NCBI GenBank assembly: GCA_018389105.1
Contig: JACATO010000212.1
Coordinates: 200,001-264,000 of the forward strand
Direction of reading: 5' to 3'
Length of the DNA stretch: 64,000 nt
DNA from: Nautilus pompilius
Taxonomy: Eukaryota; Mollusca; Cephalopoda; Nautilida; Nautilidae
This document shows positions 1-12,680 of the stretch, in pieces. The notes under the pieces are model-generated. The model saw only the letters and a program-made list of their open reading frames with translations. It was not told the origin of the DNA and ran no database searches. The position numbers and the translations under genes are program-made. Every line of letters begins with the position of its first letter. Position 1 is the stretch's first letter.

Positions 1-785
1 AGCAAAAACAGACCAACGACAGTCTTGTGACTGAATTGTATTCGTTGCTCGGAAACCAGAGACGCATCCACACCGCTCAATAAAGAAAATTCCAAATAAT
101 AATTGAGAGATAACAAAATGCGCCTCCGTACAGCTGAACGTTTTCGCTTTATATCACTCAGTTTCTGTTGTCCTTTTCTAAGACCGGATTAAGCCGCACA
201 AGTCGAAGTGTGGACGGCTGTGTGCTTACCACTTACGCTCGAGAGCAGATCGATTCAGATTAAGACTTTGCTTCCAGTACCGAAGATCAGACGGTAAGGG
301 TGAGATTAGCCCTTCCTCCAGGTAAAGCGCAGCCAGGACTACAAATATTAATCTTCCTACCACTTCTTAGGGGAGAAACCTACAAAACCCTCAGCGTCAG
401 GCGACTTAAGAAATGCGGAAATTATTTACAAATAAAGACGTTTATGTAAACACACGCAGGTGAGGTGGAAGTGAATGTTAAAAGTTATGTTTTTCTGTCT
501 AAAATTTAAACGTATTCGACTTAAGAAACAGCGCCGCAAATATCTGGAAGGAAAGTTAGATAGATGTCTTAGCAGCCAGTACGGATAAATCCAATCTAGA
601 CTAATGTATTCCGCTAAATCTATCTTTTTGTTTTTCGAAACAACTTACAAATGTCGGTTACCATTTAAACCGATAATTGACTATGTGCTTATCATTTGAA
701 ATTATATTTTTTGTATGTTATTATACATACTTTATATGCAAATGTCGGTGTATTGATCGAATACTGTTTCTTTCTGCCCTTTACT
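1..785. other. AT-rich DNA, no gene recognised
   Basis: No coding exon, transposon or RNA gene could be supported here. Open frames are short and lack family resemblance. The stretch runs directly into the minisatellite that begins near 786. Confidence 0.5.
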
Positions 786-1066
786 ACTCAAATACACTTA
801 TAAACATAGATACACTTACCACTCAAACGCTTATACACAGATACACTTACGCACATAGATACACTTACTGCTCAAACGCTTACCCGCAAATACACTTATA
901 TAATAAATACACTTATCACGCAAACGTTTACCGACAAATACACTTATACACATAGATACAGTTACCACGCAAAAGCTTACCCACAGATACACTTACGCAC
1001 ATAGATACACTTCAAATACACTTACACACATGGATACACTTACTGCACAAATAACTTACCCACATC
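786..1066. repeat. 49-bp minisatellite with about 17-bp subunits
   Basis: About five and a half tandem units of 47-49 bp are visible. Each contains the short module TACACTTAYRCACA followed by a variant segment such as CACGCAAACGCTTACC. Three complete units measure 49, 48 and 49 bp and the fifth is slightly shortened. The period is not a multiple of three, so it does not encode a repeated peptide. The apparent 92-codon frame over it is incidental. Confidence 0.85.
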
Positions 1067-2491
<1,425 letters not shown>

Positions 2492-2520
2492 CTTTTCTTC
2501 TTCTTCTTTTCTTCTTCTTC

Positions 2521-2555
<35 letters not shown>

Positions 2556-2569
2556 TATTATTATTATTA

Positions 2570-2613
<44 letters not shown>

Positions 2614-2666
2614 TATTATTATTATTATTATTATTATATTTTATTATTATTATTATTATAATATCT
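2492..2666. repeat. Compound (TTC)n(TTA)n microsatellite
   Basis: A short TTC run switches near 2521 to a long TTA run with scattered one-base or two-base interruptions. The runs of Tyr, Leu and Ile seen in translation are artefacts of the repeat. Confidence 0.96.
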
Positions 2667-3503
2667 TCGTGGTATTATTCATCTTGCATATTTATGTGTA
2701 GATATTTAAAAATATTTAAATGCTTTTATTTCTTCTTTCTATACTTGAAAGAAATAAAAACTAGGCTTGCATTACTACTTTCATCTTATTGAGAAAAATT
2801 TTTAAATATTGTAAAATTGTATTGAAAAATCTCAAATATGAGTCAGCAAGATTTAGTATCTATATATAAAACAAAAGAGAAAAAATACACTGCTTTAAGT
2901 AGTTGGAAAGAAAATGTGACGACGAGGAGGCCAATAGTAAGATTGGCTGAGTCAGGTATGGAAGAGCCTCCAATAAAGTGGGGTCCTTTGTCTAATAACC
3001 GAGAGAAATAATAAGCAAGCCTTTGAGTCTGTGAAACAGGTGAGATGGGGGGTGGGGGGTAATGAAGGTTTTTAAAAAAATGGAAGAAATATAAGACAAA
3101 CAGGATGTCTTCTGGTATTTTCGTTAATTTAGTTATTTATCCTTCAGAGTAACTGGGTTTTAAAATATGATGCAGCTGTCCGCTATCAGTACAACTCTCT
3201 GGATAATAAAGTGAAATAAAGAAATATATATTTATATTTATTCAAATTTTGATTTCTAACCGCTCAAAGATTAGTGAAAGCCCCGCTCAATGCATTAATA
3301 TTCAAAAGCAGTATTATTATTAACGTTAAGCTAATTATCGTGCCAGGACACGTTTGAACTATTCCGTTTATTGATGCTGGCTGTGGGTAGCACACTATCT
3401 TATTGATTTTTCTTGGAAGTTCGAAGCAAACAGGCCAACATGGTTTCGCTACACTAAAATGCCCGAACAAGACACGGTTAAGCAGAAAAAAGAAAACAAA
3501 ATA
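2667..3503. other. Unassigned intergenic DNA
   Basis: AT-rich sequence with a short G-rich stretch near 3045-3060 and no recognisable coding or mobile element. A 68-codon minus frame at 3264-3470 has no supporting feature. Confidence 0.4.
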
Positions 3504-3720
<217 letters not shown>

Positions 3721-4368
3721 AGCCAAAAGCAATCGGCGGTTGACAAGGCATAATGATATGTACACGATGGATAAGCTCATTTAAATATGAATGTAGCTCT
3801 ATATCTCTAGTATTTTCTTCAATGGAATTCTAAGAATAAGAAAGTAACTGCAAAACCTAAATGTTGTTAAGATGTTCGAAGATTAAGTAGATGTTCAAAA
3901 TTAGCTTTTCCAACTCCTAACCGTCAACAAAAACGCATCGTTTCAGCTCCCAAAAAACAAAATAATGAGGATCCATTGAGCAAAACATCAAAAGATATAA
4001 ACCATTATCACATTGTTATCATATCAAAATTTTTGAATAATTTTGGAGCCAGGAAGTTATTTTTATGAATATTAAATTTAGTTCATACTGAAAGCTTGCT
4101 GTTGTCGTCTTCATCCGACAATGTCTGTTAATCAGATAAGATATACTTTTATATAAATGTTAATTAACCTCATTACTGATGACAGCCATCCGACATTTAA
4201 TGATACAGTGAAGATGCATTTTCCCCAACCTGCCTAGGTAAAAATCCACCTCTAAAATTGAGACAACATCACGAGTTCACAGCCGTTTTGTCATTTTCAG
4301 AGAATATCCAGAGTGACACTAAGATGAAAAACGTTAGTACAAGTTTTAAAATATATTTAGTTTACTAC
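3721..4368. other. AT-rich DNA, nothing recognised
   Basis: No supported gene or mobile element between the AG and TAA arrays. Confidence 0.4.
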
Positions 4369-4532
<164 letters not shown>

Positions 4533-5065
4533 ACAAATAACTTCTGCTACTCTTTCTGTAAAATATTTAAAACAAATGAAAATAGAAAATTTCTTTTTGC
4601 GCAAAACATTGTCATTACTTCAACTTTAATAACTAATACAAAGAACTATAATATTACCTTACAAGATACTGACTATTTTCCATATTCGACGCTAGCTATA
4701 TGCCACGTAGAGATGGAATTTCTAGCAGTTTCTCTCAATCATTAAAGTGAAGTTAACTTGACTTAAAATCACGTTATTCTAGATGAAATGTCAAATTACA
4801 GTAGCGTAAATAAGCATGCATGATTAAAAAGTTAATTAATCTGGAATTCATCAGTTTATTTTATTCGATGATATTTCTATATATCACAAAGTGGATACAT
4901 TTATGCCATTCTAAAATATATATATATATATATTACAACAGAAAATCAAACAAACTTTCAGAATGGCTGAGATTTTATTTACCAAATGTTCGACAAAAAT
5001 TATTTTTATGTAAAACATATTTCATTCGAAATATTCAAATGAGCTATAGTAAAAACGTAAATTAG
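4533..5065. other. AT-rich DNA with a short (TA)n run
   Basis: A short TA dinucleotide run lies near 4917-4933. No gene is recognised. The Tc1-like fossil begins at or just before 5066, but its left terminus could not be located. Confidence 0.4.
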
Positions 5066-5730
5066 CCATGGGACGAAGACATAAAACTGGCTTGTGTCCA
5101 TATCAGTTCTGCCTCTGGTAGGACATTTGTTTTGCTGGACAGTCACAGACCAAGGTAGCAGAATGGCTAAATGTGACCAGAAATGTGATTTCCCTGGATA
5201 TGAAAACGATTCCGTGCGCACGGAGACATTATAAGACCAGTTCAGGGTCCACCCAGCAGATGGTCGCTACTTGCCACTTTTGGTCGGCGAAGCAGTACCT
5301 TAACGCCGATTCGTCCTGCTTCTGATCTTTCTGCAGCAACAGGAAGGCTGATATCAGCATCAACATTACGCAGGAAGCTGTATAAAAGAGGGTCTGTATT
5401 TTTTTTTTTTACCTGCCGTCGTAAACAGGACTGGTTTAACTGGTGTCCTGAACACGTCTCTTGAACACCTCATGAGTGAAGCCCATGTTCCTTTTACTAA
5501 TATGCCGGGATTCAGCTATTTCGTGCGACTCTCGACGCGCACTCATCAGGAGTGAACGTAGAACAGCCGACCAGCCCACAAACATCACGGAGAGGTACCA
5601 TCACAGTGGTGGAGGTGTGCTGGTCTGAACAGGAATTTCACTGGTTGGGAATGCAGACCTGCCTGCGTGCGTTTCAGGAAAGCACCTTGACTTCAGCGAG
5701 GCACCGGGCTCTTCGACAGCGTAAGATCGC
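5066..5730 (+). pseudogene. Tc1/mariner-like transposase, decayed 5' two-thirds
   Basis: Fossil of a Tc1-type cut-and-paste transposase, visible only by reading across frames. An N-terminal helix-turn-helix remnant reads VAEWLNVTRNVIS near 5150-5190. A later frame reads DLSAATGRLISASTLRRKL near 5320-5380, typical of the second DNA-binding helix-turn-helix. Near 5570-5670 a third frame reads NITERYHHSGGGVLV, matching the conserved G-rich segment after the first catalytic Asp. The FSDES-like motif, the QQD-like motif and the DDE glutamate are not found, so the 3' part is deleted or unrecognisable. Several stops and frameshifts make it non-functional. The sequence then changes to an unrelated CA/CG tract and a SINE. 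Terminal inverted repeats were not found. Confidence 0.7.
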
Positions 5731-5863
5731 TGTGAGTCATGTGTTGCCGCCAGGATCTGTTCTATTGACTATCTCTAATTCAGTTTTGCGATATTCTTTT
5801 TTTTTGTTGTTGCTGGAATTCCTTCTTGTTTCCGGAACTGGTCCTGCTTATCTCCCTTTGCAG

Positions 5864-5911
5864 CACGCGCACACACACACACACACCACACGCGCGCCGC
5901 GCGCGCGCGCG
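5864..5911. repeat. Alternating (CA)n(CG)n tract, Z-DNA prone
   Basis: An alternating pyrimidine-purine run of CA and then CG dinucleotides, including a GCGCGCGCGCGC core, with one phase break in the CA part and one in the CG part. Alternating CG is the sequence class most prone to Z-DNA under supercoiling. It stands out as CpG-dense in an AT-rich window. Confidence 0.85.
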
Positions 5912-5999
5912 TTGTTGTTCACTTTTGGAAACCAGCGTATTTTTGTTTCGTGTTCGGGTCCCTACCTGGACAGGGAGAAGAGGGAATGTGACACCGGAA

Positions 6000-6222
6000 A
6001 ACTTGGCCCCGCACATCCGGCGCAGTCCGACATTTTGCCGAGCTAGTAAAAGTAACCGTCAGAATTCTTCGTTTTTCGGATGCGAGGGAAGACGGGAGTT
6101 ATCGGGGAAGGGAACTCACGCTTGGTGTTGGGGGTACGCCAAATCAAGCTGGTCCCGACGGAGATTCGAACTCAGGACCTCAACCTTAGCAGTCCACCAC
6201 TGGATACCTGCGCCGCCCCATT
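6000..6222 (-). mobile_element. tRNA-derived SINE-like retroposon
   Basis: Read on the minus strand from about 6220, the copy starts with a tRNA-like head. An A-box-like GGCGCAGG is followed by GGACTGCTAAGG, then a clear B-box GAGTTCGAATCTC (6161-6173 on the plus strand). This is the internal RNA polymerase III promoter layout of tRNA-derived SINEs. The body includes CTTCC..CGCATC..AAACACGAAGA-like sequence that resembles the body of the copy at 43.47 kb. The 3' end is uncertain. It sits next to another piece of the family in the opposite orientation at 6467. Confidence 0.65.
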
Positions 6223-6466
6223 GAAAACAACCGTTTTAGTTTCGAAAGATTGAGGAAATGGTCAGCCATCTGGAACAATGATTACTTGCTACATTATGTC
6301 CAGATTAAGAGAGGCAATAGTTCTCCCCCCCTTTTTTTAAAGCTTGTATGTTAATTCTCTGCAATGCGTGCACTAAGAATGTGGATTATTCAAAATAAGA
6401 ATTTCCCCAGTTTAAGTGTAGATTTTGCACGGTTTAAGAGATGTAACTGACCTGAAGGAAAAGTCC

Positions 6467-6660
6467 AGAGTCTGATTCCTGCAGGGTAACAGCCCGGTTT
6501 GCCAAACCTCTCTGGCATGGCTCCTTCTGGTTATTCTCCATTAATTGGCCGCGTGGACTTACTCCGGGCATGAAGTAGCGAAAGTGCGGCTGGACTGGCA
6601 GCGTTTCCTGGAAGATAACCGTGGCGCTACGTTCCCTCACCGGAGCTGTGTAGACATCGA
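6467..6660 (+). mobile_element. SINE-like body fragment related to the 43.5-kb copy
   Basis: About 75 bp at 6490-6567 aligns by eye to 43548-43620. Shared words include CGGTTTG.CAAACC, CTCTGG/TTCTGG and GGCC.CGTGGA. A degenerate B-box-like GAGTCTGATTCCT lies just upstream at 6468-6480. The tRNA-like head is not otherwise recognisable, so this is probably a truncated or diverged copy. Confidence 0.55.
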
Positions 6661-9460
6661 TGCTCAAAGATGAAGAACATGAAGATATTAATAGTTTTCT
6701 GTCAATTTCGGGAAAATTCCGTGATGGTTCCGATAAGGGCTTTGGCCCTGGTCTACTCGCTCTCACCATCAAATAGAATTAATGGTGGTCGGATGTATCC
6801 CCGAATTCATAACAAAGCAGTCCAGACTTGAAAACACCTGTGTGCCAGCGGATGACCGGAAAAGGAAACAAAAGACTACTGGGCTGATTAATCAGATGAT
6901 GAATAAGTTTTTTTAAAATCGTAACAAAGCTAAACATCAGCAGAAGTCTTGATATTTCTGATATTATGACTCTTCTTTAGCCCTCAAACGATGGGCACGC
7001 GAACTAGAAGAATTACTTTGAAAACTTTTAATATTAAAAATAAGTAACCAGCTTATAGTTTACATCAATGAGTATTTGTCCGAGAACTGTTATAACTCAC
7101 AATTCCTCGTACAGAGTTTTTTAAAAAAGTTCTAAATTCAAGAAAGATTTCTTTTATAAATTTTCTCATTAAATCCAACAACAGCAAAATTATAGAGCAG
7201 AAATATGTGCAGAGATGAAGGCAGAAAACAAAGAGAATGTTTCGTTCAGTGATCTGACATAAATTATGAAAATTAGTTGAGAAAATCTAAATTGTTTATT
7301 GACTGTAAATTAAAAAAAGGTTGCGGTTTTTTGTGCGATCCTCGGTTCTAACTCTTGTGACAGAAGCAAACGAAATATAGATATGAAATTTAAAAAAAAA
7401 AATCTGCTTTACCATCAATAGCGTCATCATTACACCCGCCATGACGAGGTAAGCGACGAAGTTCACAACCGTATTCAGAGCTTGGAATCATGGGTAATAA
7501 AACCATTTTGCAGAATGAACAATTTATGCTACGTTACCAATTTCAACAGTAAAATGAATGCATGTTGAACATGGCAGCAAATCGTCCAAAAGTAAAATGC
7601 TGACGGTTGTGTTGCAAGCTGGTAGGTAAAGGCTAAATCTGTTCACAAGCGAATTCAAGCAACAAAAACAACAAAAGAAAATAATAAATGCGGGCTTTCT
7701 CTTTGCAACAGGCTGAAAGCAGTAAACGAAGGTGACATCACCAGATACTTTGGTCCCAAACATTACCGCTAGAGGACGCTTTCAGCATTAATTTGGAAGG
7801 CTTAAAATGATTACGTCGAGAAAAATCAATTGCACCATATTTTAGGGAAGAGATGGGAAATAACCAACTCGCACTGGTCGTAGTAAAGTCAAAGCTTTGG
7901 CGGCATTAACTTACTTTCTCGAATAGCATGTAACGGCACCGGAGACCTACGGGTAATTGCTGTTAGGGAATGCATTATTAAAAAGAAACAACAACAACAA
8001 AAGACCGTGTAATGGGTTTTTATCTGTTGATATTTGGTTTCGATGCCCATTAGCGTCAACTGGAGCTAGAAGCGAGTAGCGAGTCCACTCTATTATAAGC
8101 GATCTATGCCCCTGCATACGATTTCATCATCACGAAGGAATTTTATTTTAAAAAAAAAAAAAAGATGGGGAAAACAAACTTCATGTATTTATTTTTGTAA
8201 ACGCGTCTTATTTTCTTTCTTAATGTGGCTGGCTTCATTCGGTCTCGTTCCATTCTTTCCCGTCTTTCTTTTACTTAGTTAAATGGGGACAAAGTGAACG
8301 ACCGGAACGAGACGGCTTCACGACCTCTGGCGGACGGACTCTGGTGCGCGCGACTCCGTTCTATCTCCACGGCTTCTCTCCCAGACGGTCAGCGCCGATG
8401 CGAGAACCCGACGCCTAATGAAAAGAGCGGCCCAGCGGCGACGCATCCGTACGGAAGCTGGCTGTTTGCGCGGATAAACCGAAAATTACCCCCCTGAACA
8501 GTTCGAAACGAGAGGAGAGAAGCATGTTGTTGCTGTTGTTGTTATTATTTTTATATATATAACCATATGGTTAGAAAGTTTTTAAAACTTACGTAAAGAT
8601 TTTCCGCTGCGTATCTCTAGTTTCTTAGAACTGTTTCACTGCCACCACCTGATATGGCCAAGTATTCCAGGTGGCTACCACCTGATTAGTGAAGACACAC
8701 TTGCTGATGTATAGTTCTGGCGTTTCTCTTATTTATCTTATACTTTGTAATAGACAATGTGCTGCAGTACAGAAAAACACATCTAAATCCGTATGCTACT
8801 TTCTAAAACGATCCTTTCAGGTCTTCAATCGTATCACCATCAGAACGTCTGTAGACTGTGTCAGGCTACTGGAGGCTCTTTAATTTCTCTTCACAATTAA
8901 GATTACGCATATTATTAATTCTCCTAGAAGACATCTGAACCCTCTTAGAAATATCGACACCCTCTGCATCATAATATGAACTCTATGCTTGAAACTCGCA
9001 TTCTAAAAGAAGGCTAACGGATGATTATACACAAGAACCAGAGCTGTTACATTTTCGCTATTTATACCACGATTTCACAGACTTCAGTCCGACCATAATG
9101 GCTTAACTCACACACACGCACATTGACCCTTTCTTCTTCTACCTTTTACTGCTGATATTGTTGCACTACACTTTTCAGAAGTAGTCCATTTTAAAGTTTC
9201 CAATGATGAGACATGATTCTTAAAAATTTTTTTAGACTGTTTCACCGAAAAGATTTAAATCGCACTGCAGACTTCTAACATTGTTGTTAGCCGTCCCAGA
9301 TGATCTAGTGTCGTTTCCATAATAGCGGTTCTAAGAATCCAAGACCAAGGACCGAACCCTAGGCACAACTCTCAGATAAGGTATCTTTTGTACCTACTCC
9401 CTAATGCCTGTTCCAGTTTCGTGAGTATTTGTTAAATTTTTCTTCTTTCTGGTTGTCAAC
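6661..9460. other. Unassigned intergenic DNA with a CpG-rich patch at 8290-8500
   Basis: Mostly AT-rich with no gene recognised. The patch at about 8290-8500 is much richer in G+C and CpG and holds a 67-codon open frame at 8294-8497 that matches no family I know. A short inverted repeat, CCACCTG...CAGGTGG, lies near 8645-8675 and creates clustered E-box-like CANNTG sites. None of this is enough to call a gene. Confidence 0.4.
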
Positions 9461-9469
9461 CGTTGTCAG

Positions 9470-10560
9470 CTATGACATCTCAATGACCTCGCAGGTGAGG
9501 CTGAGTCCCAAGTCAGATGCACAAATATTCTATTAAGCCTCGGTTTCGCCCGGGAGGCACACCTTACGTGCTTTTCTCTTTGCTTCTAATAGCGAGCTTC
9601 GCCGCTCCTCAAATGGCTTTATCTTTGTAGAAATAACAGCCCTCAAACCAACCCTATCCTAGGCAATGAAATCCCACTCTCAGTGTAAATATTCCATAAT
9701 TTCAAAAAATATTTGAGCCTGTCCTTGAAGAACTTGTGCTGCCCGCCTCCCATACGCTTTCCCTTAGCAACTGTGGGCAGAAGATGTTTCATCGTAACAT
9801 TTTTCCGTCCTCTTGACCAGACCAATGCTGTTTGGTCTTTATGATGAATGCCTCGCTTCCAGAAAGCTTGCTCCACCTCAGAACCTTTGCGATCCTCACT
9901 CTTGTAGAGAAATTCTCATCTGAAATCAGTTAAGATTCCCGATGCGCATCATATTTAGGAGGAACATATTTCACAGCAGCAGGGAGGGGGAGACAGGACA
10001 GGTGTGATACGCTGCGAGCTTCGTAGATATTTTCAGGCCGTTCCTCATTTCAAACACGCCTCTTCAAATGACCAAATGAAACATTAGCCTTTGCAATACG
10101 GCTGGAGATTTCTTTGTCAACAGAACGAGTAATGGAGACACTGCTACCAAGATAGACGAAGCTGTCGACATCGTGAAGCCTCACTCTATCTAGAATGATT
10201 CTGAGTTCTCTGCTTGGGCTATTTGGAGCAGGTTCTTCATAATCTCTGATTTTTTTAAAGGCTGATGGCGAAACCAAATCTTTTGGAGACTGCCGAGAAG
10301 AGATTTCGATTGGGTGTTGTAGGTATTCTTCAGTGAGCGACTAAAACATAGTCATCAGCAATCAGAAATTTGCGGGCAAGGGTGTGACAGAATTTTTTAT
10401 CTTGTTTGGAAAGTTTCTTTTAGGTTGGAGAGATGCCCATAATTTCTGTAATGGATGTTGAAGAGCATTCTAGCGAACAACAGGCTCGAGAGAGTCGGAT
10501 CTACTATGACACATTCTGCTTGACCCAGTCTTTCTCAATCTGTATTAACAGGTGGTTATC
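9470..10560 (-). pseudogene. LINE (non-LTR retrotransposon) 3' fragment: RT end and zinc finger
   Basis: Reading the minus strand from high to low coordinates gives the usual order of a LINE ORF2 C-terminal half. A degenerate PTLSSLLFARML segment lies near 10530-10480. The catalytic box FLIADDYVLVAH lies at about 10340-10370, with ADD at 10351-10359. The thumb region has DSFVYLGSSVS near 10150 and ends IAKANVSFGHLKRRV near 10050. A segment KISTKLAAYHT is near 10000. The post-RT tail GKRMGGGQHKFFKDRLK is near 9720-9765. A broken HLRGH zinc-finger-like remnant sits near 9490. Many stops, frameshifts and an internal deletion between about 9900 and 10000 make it a fossil. The 5' half, with endonuclease and RT fingers, is absent, as expected of a 5'-truncated insertion. 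The clade is not resolved. Confidence 0.85.
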
Positions 10561-12272
10561 GCCTCTGCCGAAGTTCTTGGTGACTTATGGAAATCGATAT
10601 GCTACTTTTAACCGATATAATGGTGACATCTTAAAAACATTCTAGCAAACTGCTTGAACATGATTTATCAGAACGGAAATATGATGACAATTCTGTATTT
10701 AAGCAAGATAGTTTTTTTTTTTAAAAAAATGAACAAAAGGGCCTTTTTATTATGGTTTCGCCCATGGTCACACAACACCAAAATTATGGCAGTAATAACA
10801 CCGACATTTCTCCAAGCTGATGACGCTTTCATACCACTCACCGTTTTTTTTTGTAAAGCTCTTACTTCAAGGATAACGTTTCTATTGAAATGTTAATTTC
10901 AATAATGTAAATATGAATTTTATCAGGACCTGCTGCTTTACTATTTAAAATTCTTCGTTCACTGATAATATTATATATATTTGTATTAATGATTAAGAAT
11001 TTTAACTTTACAGATTGGCCCATCACCTTCTAGCGCAAGAATCCTACTGATAAATGAACATTAAGGATATTATTAACTGTTCTCGGTATACTATCAGCTT
11101 CATTGCCCTGGTACGTTTTCTTAACAAAATGACTGATTTTCTCCCTTGTACATAAAATTGCTTGCGTTTGTATTTAATATTATCTGCTAATTGTCTCAGT
11201 TTATGGTGTAGTAATTTTATTGGTACATTCATTTTATGCCGATTAAAAATTTCCCAAGCAGAGCTCTGCTATGTAGTATTTACCATTTGCAACAGTTTCC
11301 ACTTTGATGAATTAGAAACAAAGGTTTGCGAATCTTTTGTCCAGACTGATAGATCTTCACACGAATCCATTAGAGCAGCGAGAAAAGTAGCCCTAACCGT
11401 GTTAATACAGCTGTTAACAATCGGTAAAACCGTTATACTTTCAATTTTAGTAATCACTGTCTGCTAATATCCGAAAATAGATGTCTGCTCACTTCTGCCA
11501 AGAATCTCAAGAACTTGGGCTAACCAAAGACTGTTGCTGCTACATATGCTGCCGTCTCCAGTTACCTTCAATTTTTAAAGATAATATAATTTATCCACGA
11601 AATCTGAACGTGTGGAGAGAGAGGATTCTTTAAGATCATACAATTTTTAAAAAAACAAACTAGGGCCCATAATTATAAACTGACTAAAATATTGTCACTG
11701 CCTTGTACGTTGTTGATAAACAGGTAAAATAATGATGACAGGCTTTTATTTTTTCCATGGGTCCTTGTATAAGTTATAATATCTACTTGCCTTCTCGTCA
11801 CTAAGCTAAGCTCATTAAATCATATTTAAAAAGAGAGACACCACCATGCAAATGAGACGAAATATAAATGAATGTATGTAGGGTTGATATTTGAAGCCGC
11901 ATTTAACAATTTGCTAGTATCATACTGAGTGGACTAGGCGTCCAAATGTTCTGTCAAAAATTATATATTAAGTTTATTGATTTATATTTTTATTTAGTAC
12001 AATTGCATTTAGCGTTTTGCATGAATCTACTTAGTTTAGTTGAAAGAACGCTATTAGTTTATTTTAAATATTTATATGTAAATAGAACTAACCGTGGTTG
12101 AGCGCACATGGGATCTTCCCCCATGGCCCTGCCCACGCCCTCTTTTCGCCCCATGAGGCTTGGCGAGGAGTTAGTTCCAATCCATAATTTAAATAATTTA
12201 TTTTCTTAGTAGGTATGATGTCTAACCACAGACTTAGAAAGCGTAATGACGTTCCTGCGGTAAGTTTTCCGT
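10561..12272. other. AT-rich intergenic DNA, nothing firm
   Basis: No family match in this stretch. Overlapping open frames near 11040-11470 on both strands look like chance. A short hairpin CATGGG...CCCATG is present near 12107-12125. Confidence 0.4.
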
Positions 12273-12282
12273 GTCACGTGAC
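12273..12282. promoter_or_regulatory. GTCACGTGAC palindrome (extended E-box)
   Basis: Perfect 10-bp palindrome containing CACGTG. The extended form GTCACGTGAC is the preferred type of site for MITF/TFE and USF bHLH-zipper factors. Identical palindromes occur at 14092-14101 and 30768-30777. No nearby start site is identified, so function is unproven. Confidence 0.4.
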
Positions 12283-12457
12283 CCGCTCAGATCTATCGAG
12301 CCGTGTGAGTGCTGAGCCCAACTCTTCAAAAATAATCCTGCTCTTCAGTAGCGGAGTCTGGGTTTGTCAACACGCTGTATGCATCCACCGGTAAGACCAC
12401 GAGGCTGGGTTATCATGTTTCTACAAGTAATCCTTATCCGTTATTTTTTCAATTCCA

Positions 12458-12680
12458 AATGCTGTTGTTGTTGTTGAGCGAGTTGGACTTCCGAACGAGG
12501 CTCTGTCAATGGCATTTCATCCCGTAAAGACAAGTGGCCTGTTCTCTGTCGAGTCCTCGTGATTGAGAGACGGTCGTCGAGCCGACAAGCGGCCCGGTCC
12601 AACCGACACCCGGGGGGCCAAGAACCCGTGAGGTCGCTCTCGCGTCGGGCTGTTGGTGTTGTTGTCCGCCAGCCTCCACA
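12458..12680 (-). mobile_element. GC-rich dispersed retroposon with (CAA)n tail, copy 1
   Basis: About 215 bp that aligns along its length with 42460-42690, with only scattered substitutions and short indels. Shared words include TTGGACTTCCGAAC, GACAAGTGGCCTGTT, GATTGAGAGACG and GGTCGCTCTCGCGTCGGG. On the minus strand the unit ends in a (CAA)n run (plus-strand GTTGTTGTTGTTG at 12462-12476). That simple tail is the hallmark of a SINE or LINE 3' end, so minus is the likely orientation. No tRNA head or protein was recognised. Confidence 0.7.

Noticed and set aside
786-1066. CRISPR-like repeat-spacer array
   Set aside because: The units are contiguous diverged tandem copies without unique spacers, and the DNA is eukaryotic.
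4820-5065. 81-codon plus-strand frame
   Set aside because: It runs through a TA microsatellite, is AT-driven and shows no family features.
6120-6222. Functional tRNA gene at the SINE head
   Set aside because: The acceptor and anticodon stems do not pair properly and a SINE body follows, so it is a tRNA-derived retroposon.
5552-6224. Open frames of 164 and 132 codons
   Set aside because: They start in the decayed Tc1 transposase or the CA/CG tract and run into the SINE, so they are chance frames across unrelated repeats.
8294-8497. 67-codon frame in a GC-rich patch
   Set aside because: High CpG content lowers stop frequency, and no family resemblance was seen on either strand.
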